Position numbers and translations under genes: made by a program
From: Streptomyces sp. WM6386
GTDB lineage: Bacteria; Actinomycetota; Actinomycetes; Streptomycetales; Streptomycetaceae
DNA length: 27,475 nt
Reading direction: 5' to 3'
Assembly (NCBI RefSeq): GCF_000972385.1
Contig: NZ_JXTE01000087.1
Location: 1 to 27,475 of the forward strand
Part shown: positions 23,296 through 27,475 of the stretch, one piece after another
How the letters are laid out: each line of letters opens with the position of its first letter
Position numbering within the stretch: position 1 is the stretch's first letter
Notes under the pieces: model-generated
What the model saw: the letters and a program-made list of their open reading frames with translations, nothing else
Told to the model about the DNA's origin: nothing
Database searches by the model: none

Positions 23296-24165
23296 ATGGG
23301 AAAGTCCAGGAGCGGCCGACGCGGCCAAGCGGTCGCCGAAGCCGTCGTAGAAGCCGTCGACGGCGGCCTCGCCGAGCTCATACCCGACCGGGAGCGCGCG
23401 CGTGCCTGGACGCTGCTGATCGACGGGGCGCCGCAGTCGCACGTCGACCTGGACGACCCGGCATACCTCTCCTTCGAGTACCAGCGCCGCCTCGGGCACG
23501 TCATCGACCTGGTCGCCCCGCCCGGGAAGCCCGTCCACGCCGTGCACCTCGGCGGCGGGGCGTTCACCCTCGCCCGGTACGTCGCCGCCACCCGCCCCCG
23601 CTCCACCCAGCAGGTCGTGGAGCGCGACGCGGCCCTCGTCCAACTGGTCCGCCGCGAGCTGCCGTTGGATCCGAACGCCCGGATCAGGGTGCGCTCGACG
23701 GACGCCCGCGAGGGTCTCGCCAAGGTGCCCGACGGCTGGGCCGACCTCGTCATCGCGGATGTGTTCAGCGGGGCCCGCACGCCGGCCCACCTGACCTCGA
23801 CGGAGTTCCTCGACGAGGTCCGCAGGGCCCTCAGGCCCAACGCCTTCTACGCCGCCAACCTCGCCGACGGTCCCCCGCTCGCCCATCTGCGCGGCCAGAT
23901 CGCCACGGCCGCCGCCCGCTTCGAGCACCTCGCCCTCATCGCCGACCCGACGGTCCTGCGCGGCAAACGCTTCGGCAACGCGGTCCTGGTCGCCTCCGAC
24001 GCCCCGCTCCCCGTCCCCGAACTCACCCGCCGGGCCGCCTCCGACCCCCACCCCGGCCGCCTCGAACACGGCAAGCCCCTCACCGACTTCACGGGAGGGG
24101 CCGCACCCGTGACGGACGCGGCGGCGGTCGCCTCACCCGCGCCGCCGCCGTCGGTGTTCCGTTAG
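23296..24165 (+). CDS. Spermidine synthase-like / SAM-dependent methyltransferase-fold protein
   Basis: This 289-aa cytoplasmic protein has the spermidine synthase-type Rossmann fold. Visible parts are the N-terminal beta region (RAWTLLIDGAPQSHVDLDDP, YLSFEYQRRLGHVIDL), the nucleotide-binding loop HAVHLGGGAFTLARYVAA, the acidic residue after beta-2 in QQVVERDAALVQL, DARE at the beta-3 end, and ADLVIADVFSGARTP at the catalytic loop. It may not make spermidine: many actinobacterial members are uncharacterised fusions or relatives. There is no Shine-Dalgarno sequence. GACAAT lies 6 nt before the ATG, so a leaderless transcript is plausible. It converges with the next gene, with a 22-bp gap. Confidence 0.85.
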   Translation: MGKSRSGRRGQAVAEAVVEAVDGGLAELIPDRERARAWTLLIDGAPQSHVDLDDPAYLSFEYQRRLGHVIDLVAPPGKPVHAVHLGGGAFTLARYVAATRPRSTQQVVERDAALVQLVRRELPLDPNARIRVRSTDAREGLAKVPDGWADLVIADVFSGARTPAHLTSTEFLDEVRRALRPNAFYAANLADGPPLAHLRGQIATAAARFEHLALIADPTVLRGKRFGNAVLVASDAPLPVPELTRRAASDPHPGRLEHGKPLTDFTGGAAPVTDAAAVASPAPPPSVFR

Positions 24166-24187
24166 CAGGCCTCGCAACAGGTCTTCG

Positions 24188-24697
24188 CTAGTACGTGCCC
24201 ACCTCCACCCGAGGCGCGCTGTCGTGCCAGGTGCAGAACACCGACACCCGGTCCGCGCCGGAGGCGAACTCCACCCGGATCCACGTCTCCGTCTTCCACA
24301 CCTGCATCGACCAGCCCGCGCCCGGAGTCGCCGACACGAGGGTCGCCGAGGTCTTGCCGAGGTCGAAGACCGCGCGGCCGCCCTCGGTGTCGTAGCTCTT
24401 GACCTGGCCCGAAGTGGAGGGGGAGGGGCCGGCGGTCTTCGTCGGCGTCTTCGAGGGCGACGGCGTCGGGGTGCGGGACGGGGTGCGCGACGGGCTCGTC
24501 GACGGTGTCGCCCGCGCCGTCGACGACGCCAGCGGCTTGGACTCCTGGGTCGTCGCGTCGGCCGCCGTGATCGGCAGGGCGCGAGGGGGGTCGTAGGCCG
24601 TGCCCGCCATCACCGTGTGGACGCCCCACCACGACAGCGTGACCGCCGCGCCCGTGGCGAGCGACCACGCCAGTACGTGTATGAGTCCTCTGCGCAT
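24188..24697 (-). CDS. Membrane-anchored protein with S/T/P-rich linker, function unknown
   Basis: This 169-aa protein has one N-terminal hydrophobic segment (about residues 5-30, HVLAWSLATGAAVTLSWWGVHTV). A long Ser/Thr/Pro/Lys repeat-like linker follows (about 55-98, TPSTSPSRTPSRTPTPSPSK). The folded extracytoplasmic domain (about 99-169) has several tryptophans and a single cysteine in SVFCTWHDSAP. The ATG at 24697 is chosen because it begins the signal or anchor segment; no strong ribosome site is visible. It is divergent from a two-component system with about 100 bp between and could be a sensed or co-regulated envelope protein. No family is recognised. Confidence 0.72.
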   Translation of the reverse strand: MRRGLIHVLAWSLATGAAVTLSWWGVHTVMAGTAYDPPRALPITAADATTQESKPLASSTARATPSTSPSRTPSRTPTPSPSKTPTKTAGPSPSTSGQVKSYDTEGGRAVFDLGKTSATLVSATPGAGWSMQVWKTETWIRVEFASGADRVSVFCTWHDSAPRVEVGTY

Positions 24698-24728
24698 CGC
24701 GGGCCATACTGCCTCACCCGTCCCATGC

Positions 24729-24757
24729 GTTGTCCACAGGTGAGAGTTGTCCACAGG
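24729..24757. promoter_or_regulatory. Two tandem perfect DnaA boxes
   Basis: GTTGTCCACAGG occurs twice, at 24729-24740 and 24746-24757, on the same strand with a 17-bp period. Each contains TTGTCCACA, the preferred Streptomyces DnaA box. They occupy the 100-bp gap between the membrane protein and the response regulator and do not align with any clear -10 element as -35 hexamers. DnaA could bind here to control either gene. Confidence 0.7.
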
Positions 24758-24797
24758 CGCCGGATGGGCCTCCCTCGCATGGCGTACGGTGCGGCGC

Positions 24798-25487
24798 ATG
24801 GCAAGTGTGCTCGTGGTCGAGGACGACCAGTTCGTACGCTCGGCGCTGATCCGGCATCTCACCGACGCCGCGCACACGGTGCGCAGCGTCGGTACGGCAC
24901 TGGAGGCGCTGCGCGAGGTCGCCCATTTCCATTTCGACGTGGTCATCCTCGACCTCGGTCTGCCCGACCTGGACGGATCCGAGGCGCTGAAGATGCTGCG
25001 CGGCATCACCGACGTCCCCGTGATCATCGCCACCGCGAGGGACGACGAGGCGGAGATCGTCCGGCTGCTGAACGCGGGCGCGGACGACTACCTGACCAAG
25101 CCGTTCTCCGTCGAACACCTGTCCGCCCGGATGGCCGCCGTCCTACGACGGTCCCGGGCCGTCGTCGGTGAGGCGCAGCCGGAGTCCGTGATCCGGGTCG
25201 GCGGCCTCGTCGTCGACCCGCTGCGCCGCCAGGCCGAACTGGACGGTGCCCGACTCGACCTCACCCGCCGCGAGTTCGACCTGCTCGCCTTCCTCGCCGG
25301 CCGCCCCGGCGTCGTCGTCCCCCGCAAGGAACTCCTCGCCGAGGTCTGGCAGCAGTCCTACGGCGACGACCAGACCATCGACGTCCATCTGTCCTGGCTG
25401 CGCCGCAAGCTGGGCGAGACCGCCGCGCGACCGCGCTATCTGCACACTCTGCGGGGTGTCGGCGTGAAGCTGGAGCCGCCGCTGTGA
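24798..25487 (+). CDS. OmpR/PhoB-family response regulator
   Basis: This 229-aa two-component regulator has an N-terminal receiver domain with acidic residues VVEDD (7-10), phospho-acceptor D52 in VVILDLGLP, a conserved Ala/Thr pair in IIATARD, and K101 in LTKPF. The C-terminal winged-helix DNA-binding domain (about 130-229) has the typical LTRREFDLLAFLAGRPGVVV, RKELLAEVW and TIDVHLSWLRRKLGE. It has no Shine-Dalgarno sequence. TACGGT (24785-24790) ends 7 nt before the ATG, which would give a leaderless mRNA. The stop overlaps the sensor kinase GTG by 4 nt. Target genes may include the neighbouring envelope and secreted proteins. Confidence 0.94.
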   Translation: MASVLVVEDDQFVRSALIRHLTDAAHTVRSVGTALEALREVAHFHFDVVILDLGLPDLDGSEALKMLRGITDVPVIIATARDDEAEIVRLLNAGADDYLTKPFSVEHLSARMAAVLRRSRAVVGEAQPESVIRVGGLVVDPLRRQAELDGARLDLTRREFDLLAFLAGRPGVVVPRKELLAEVWQQSYGDDQTIDVHLSWLRRKLGETAARPRYLHTLRGVGVKLEPPL

Positions 25488-26890
25488 GATGGGCACTCGT
25501 CAAGGTCTGCCTCGCGGTCACCACCATGGTCGTGGTCGCCTTCGCCGTCCCCCTCGGCCTGGTCATCAAGGAGATGGCCCGGGACCGCGCCTTCTCCAAC
25601 GCCGAGCGCGAGGCGGCGGCCGTCGCGCCCGCCCTGTCCATCACCACCGACCGGGACCAGCTGGAGCGGGTCGTCGCCTCCGCCGGCTCGGAGGCCGAGA
25701 TGGCCGTGCACATACCGGCGGGCGCCGGCGCCCGGACCGTCGACATCGGGCGACAGCGCGCCGCCGACGGGGACATCGCGACCGTACGGAAGCTGGGCCG
25801 CGCCTCCACCAGTGAGGTGGCCGGCGGCTCCACGCTGCTCCAGCCCGTCGCGCTCAGCTCCGGCGAGATCGCGGTCGTCGAGGTCTACGTCCCGGAGTCC
25901 GAGGTCAGCTATGGCGTCGCCACGGCATGGGCGGTGCTCGCCGGTGTCGGCGTCGCGCTGATCGTCGGCTCGGTCGCGGTCGCGGACCGGCTGGGCGTAC
26001 GGATGGTGCAGCCCGCCCAGCGGCTCGTCGAGGGCGCGCACGAACTGGGGGAGGGGAAGCTGGGCTCCCGGGTGCCCGAGGAGGGGCCGACCGAACTGCG
26101 GCTCGCGGCGGCGGCGTTCAACTCCATGGCCGACCAGGTCGTACAACTGCTCGCGAACGAGCGGGAACTGGCGGCCGACCTGTCCCATCGGCTGCGTACA
26201 CCCCTGACCGTGCTGCGGCTCAACACGGCCTCGCTCGGCGACGGGCCCGCCGCCGAGCAGACCCGGGCCGCGGTGGCCCAGCTGGAGCGCGAGGTCGACA
26301 CGATCATCCGGACGGCGAGGGAGGCCAAGCCGCAGACCGCGGCCGCCGGGCCCGGCGCCGGATGCGATGTGGCCGAGGTGGTCCGGGAGCGGATGGCGTT
26401 CTGGTCGGCGCTCGCCGAGGACGAGGGGCGCAAGGTGCGGGTGGCCGGTGTGGAGCGGCCGGTGCGCATACCCGTGGCCCGCGCCGACCTCGCGGCCGCG
26501 CTGGACGCCCTGCTCGGCAACGTCTTCCGGCACACCCCCGAGGGCACCGCCTTCGCGGTCGACGTGCACAACGGCGAGGACGCGGTGATCGTGCTGGTCT
26601 CGGACGCGGGGCCCGGCATACGCGATCCCGAGGCGGCGATGGCCCGTGGGCGGGGGTCCGGGAGTGCCGGGTCGACCGGGCTCGGCCTGGACATCGTGCG
26701 CCGGCTCGCGGAGGAGACCGGCGGGGATGTGCGGATCGGTGCGTCGGTGCTGGGCGGCACCGAGGTGCGGATCTGGATCCAGCCGGCCGGGCGCGAGCGC
26801 ACACCCGGCCGAGGGCACCGAGGGGGCGTACGGCGTCGTCGGCGCGGCAGATTGGTCTTGACCTTTAACCGGTCCCGATCCCTTCCTTAA
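25484..26890 (+). CDS. Membrane sensor histidine kinase partner
   Basis: This 468-aa kinase begins at a GTG overlapping the regulator stop (GTGA). It has TM1 (about 5-27), an extracytoplasmic sensor region (about 28-143), TM2 (about 145-167), a HAMP linker (168-220), a HisKA helix with phospho-acceptor H235 in LSHRLRTPLTVLRL, and an HATPase domain with N346 in ALLGNVFRHTPEG, DAGPGI (374-379) and TGLGLDIV (398-405). The sensor region has no recognised fold. The C-terminal tail after about residue 435 is Arg/Gly-rich (HRGGVRRRRRGR) and runs into sequence that looks like regulatory DNA for the next gene. Confidence 0.93.
   Translation: MRWALVKVCLAVTTMVVVAFAVPLGLVIKEMARDRAFSNAEREAAAVAPALSITTDRDQLERVVASAGSEAEMAVHIPAGAGARTVDIGRQRAADGDIATVRKLGRASTSEVAGGSTLLQPVALSSGEIAVVEVYVPESEVSYGVATAWAVLAGVGVALIVGSVAVADRLGVRMVQPAQRLVEGAHELGEGKLGSRVPEEGPTELRLAAAAFNSMADQVVQLLANERELAADLSHRLRTPLTVLRLNTASLGDGPAAEQTRAAVAQLEREVDTIIRTAREAKPQTAAAGPGAGCDVAEVVRERMAFWSALAEDEGRKVRVAGVERPVRIPVARADLAAALDALLGNVFRHTPEGTAFAVDVHNGEDAVIVLVSDAGPGIRDPEAAMARGRGSGSAGSTGLGLDIVRRLAEETGGDVRIGASVLGGTEVRIWIQPAGRERTPGRGHRGGVRRRRRGRLVLTFNRSRSLP
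26853..26864 (+). promoter_or_regulatory. DasR-like TGGTCNNGACC box upstream of the CBM2 gene
   Basis: TGGTCTTGACCT matches the core TGGTCNNGACC recalled for DasR operators and chitinase-promoter repeats in Streptomyces. It lies 134 bp before the CBM2 protein ATG, inside the last codons of the sensor kinase gene. Control by N-acetylglucosamine/DasR is an inference. Confidence 0.4.
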
Positions 26891-26902
26891 GCGCACCCTA
26901 AG
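26885..26902 (+). promoter_or_regulatory. Two CCYTAAG repeats 11 bp apart, candidate OmpR-type regulator site
   Basis: CCTTAAG (26885-26891) and CCCTAAG (26896-26902) are direct repeats with an 11-bp period, the geometry bound by OmpR-family dimers. A related CCTTTAA lies 23 bp upstream at 26862. The site falls between the kinase stop and the CBM2 gene start. Confidence 0.4.
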
Positions 26903-26997
26903 ATCCTCAACCCCCGTCCCGAACAGGCCTTTTGTCCGATTCGAGCTCGCTAGCGTGCTGCCGCACCCCACCCCCGAACAACGAAGGCAGGCACGCC

Positions 26998-27475
26998 ATG
27001 AGCACGCACCGGCGCAAGGTGAGCGGCAGAAACAAGGTGATCGCCGGGGCTGTCGCCGCGGCCGTGGTCGGCGGCGGCGCGATCCTGCTCACCGGTACGG
27101 CTCAGGCGGCCGGGGTCGGCGCCGCGTACACCAGGACCAGTGACTGGTCGACCGGATACACCGCCCAGTACGTCGTGACGAACAACAGCGGTGGGACGGA
27201 GACGGACTGGACCCTGGAATTCGACCTCCCCTCCGGCACCGAGCTCAGCTCCCTGTGGAACGCCGAGTCGAGCATCAGCGGCCGGCACGTCACCGTGACG
27301 CCGCCGAAGTGGGACACCGACGGAATCCGGGCCGGAGAGTCGGTCACCGTCGGCTTCGTCGTCAACGGCAGCGCGGACCCGACCGGTTGTCTCGTCGACG
27401 GAGACAAGTGTTCCGCGGAAGGCGGCGCGACTCCGGAGCCGACCGGCCGCCCCACGCAGAGCACGACCCCCACCC
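26998..27475 (+). CDS. Secreted CBM2 (cellulose/chitin-binding) protein, 3'-truncated by window end
   Basis: The first 159 codons are visible. A signal peptide (RRKVSGRNK, a hydrophobic stretch at about 14-32, cleavage after TAQA near residue 37) is followed by a family-2 carbohydrate-binding module (about 38-140). The module has YTRTSDWSTGYTAQYVVTNN, DWTLEFDLPSG, LSSLWNAE and TVGFVVNGSADPTGC, with exposed tryptophans typical of cellulose/chitin binding. A Thr/Pro-rich linker (PEPTGRPTQSTTPT) then runs off the window, so a catalytic domain should follow. In Streptomyces this layout often leads to a GH18 chitinase, but cellulases and others share it. The ribosome site GAAGG precedes the ATG. 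The open end explains the missing stop. Confidence 0.88.
   Translation, partial: MSTHRRKVSGRNKVIAGAVAAAVVGGGAILLTGTAQAAGVGAAYTRTSDWSTGYTAQYVVTNNSGGTETDWTLEFDLPSGTELSSLWNAESSISGRHVTVTPPKWDTDGIRAGESVTVGFVVNGSADPTGCLVDGDKCSAEGGATPEPTGRPTQSTTPT

Noticed and set aside
24729..24757. A replication origin
   Set aside because: Only two DnaA boxes and none of the expected dnaA/dnaN neighbours or box cluster; regulation or titration is more likely.

Overview
The window is about 27.5 kb of very GC-rich chromosome with Streptomyces-type features: strong G/C bias at third codon positions, GTG/TTG starts, many 4-nt ATGA/GTGA gene overlaps, tRNA genes without an encoded CCA end, REP-like palindromes between genes, and a secreted CBM2 protein. 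No transposase, integrase, rRNA or CRISPR array was seen.

Positions 1-8865 hold a minus-strand tRNA-Lys(CTT), an IclR-type regulator and a catabolic locus. The locus has an EhuBCDA-type polar amino-acid/compatible-solute ABC importer, a DUF3830 protein, an amidase-signature hydrolase, a D-2-hydroxyacid dehydrogenase and two tandem Asp/Glu-racemase/arylmalonate-decarboxylase (EutA-like) enzymes. The importer is of the ectoine family, but the usual ectoine hydrolase and deacetylase are absent from the window, so the real substrate is open. Positions 8866-13720 hold a hairpin-rich gap, an LLM flavin oxidoreductase, a PAS-GGDEF-EAL cyclic-di-GMP protein and a secreted M6-type metalloprotease.

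Positions 13719-14091 hold a second, identical tRNA-Lys(CTT). It is followed by two 149/150-bp tandem repeats, each made of the 3' half of the tRNA, a GC-rich linker and a hairpin terminator. Upstream of this tRNA, a minus-strand run (20240 down to 14082) encodes a PAP2 membrane phosphatase, a Cas4/RecB-like PD-(D/E)XK nuclease with an apparent Fe-S cysteine set, an unknown 533-aa protein, an SF1 (Upf1/Dna2-like) helicase, a small possible HTH protein and a prim-pol-like protein. The nuclease, unknown protein and helicase are tightly coupled and look like a split Dna2-like machine. This is the best candidate here for an undescribed system.

Positions 20432-27475 hold a histidine phosphatase, an HTH/TPR-type regulator with a REP-like palindrome inside its coding sequence, a small prim-pol-like protein, a spermidine-synthase-like methyltransferase-fold protein and a membrane-anchored S/T/P-rich protein. 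The last is divergent from an OmpR-type response regulator/sensor kinase pair, and two perfect DnaA boxes lie in the divergent gap. The window ends in a truncated secreted CBM2 protein whose promoter region carries a DasR-like box and two 11-bp-spaced CCYTAAG repeats. All functions are read from motifs and remembered family features; no database search was run.
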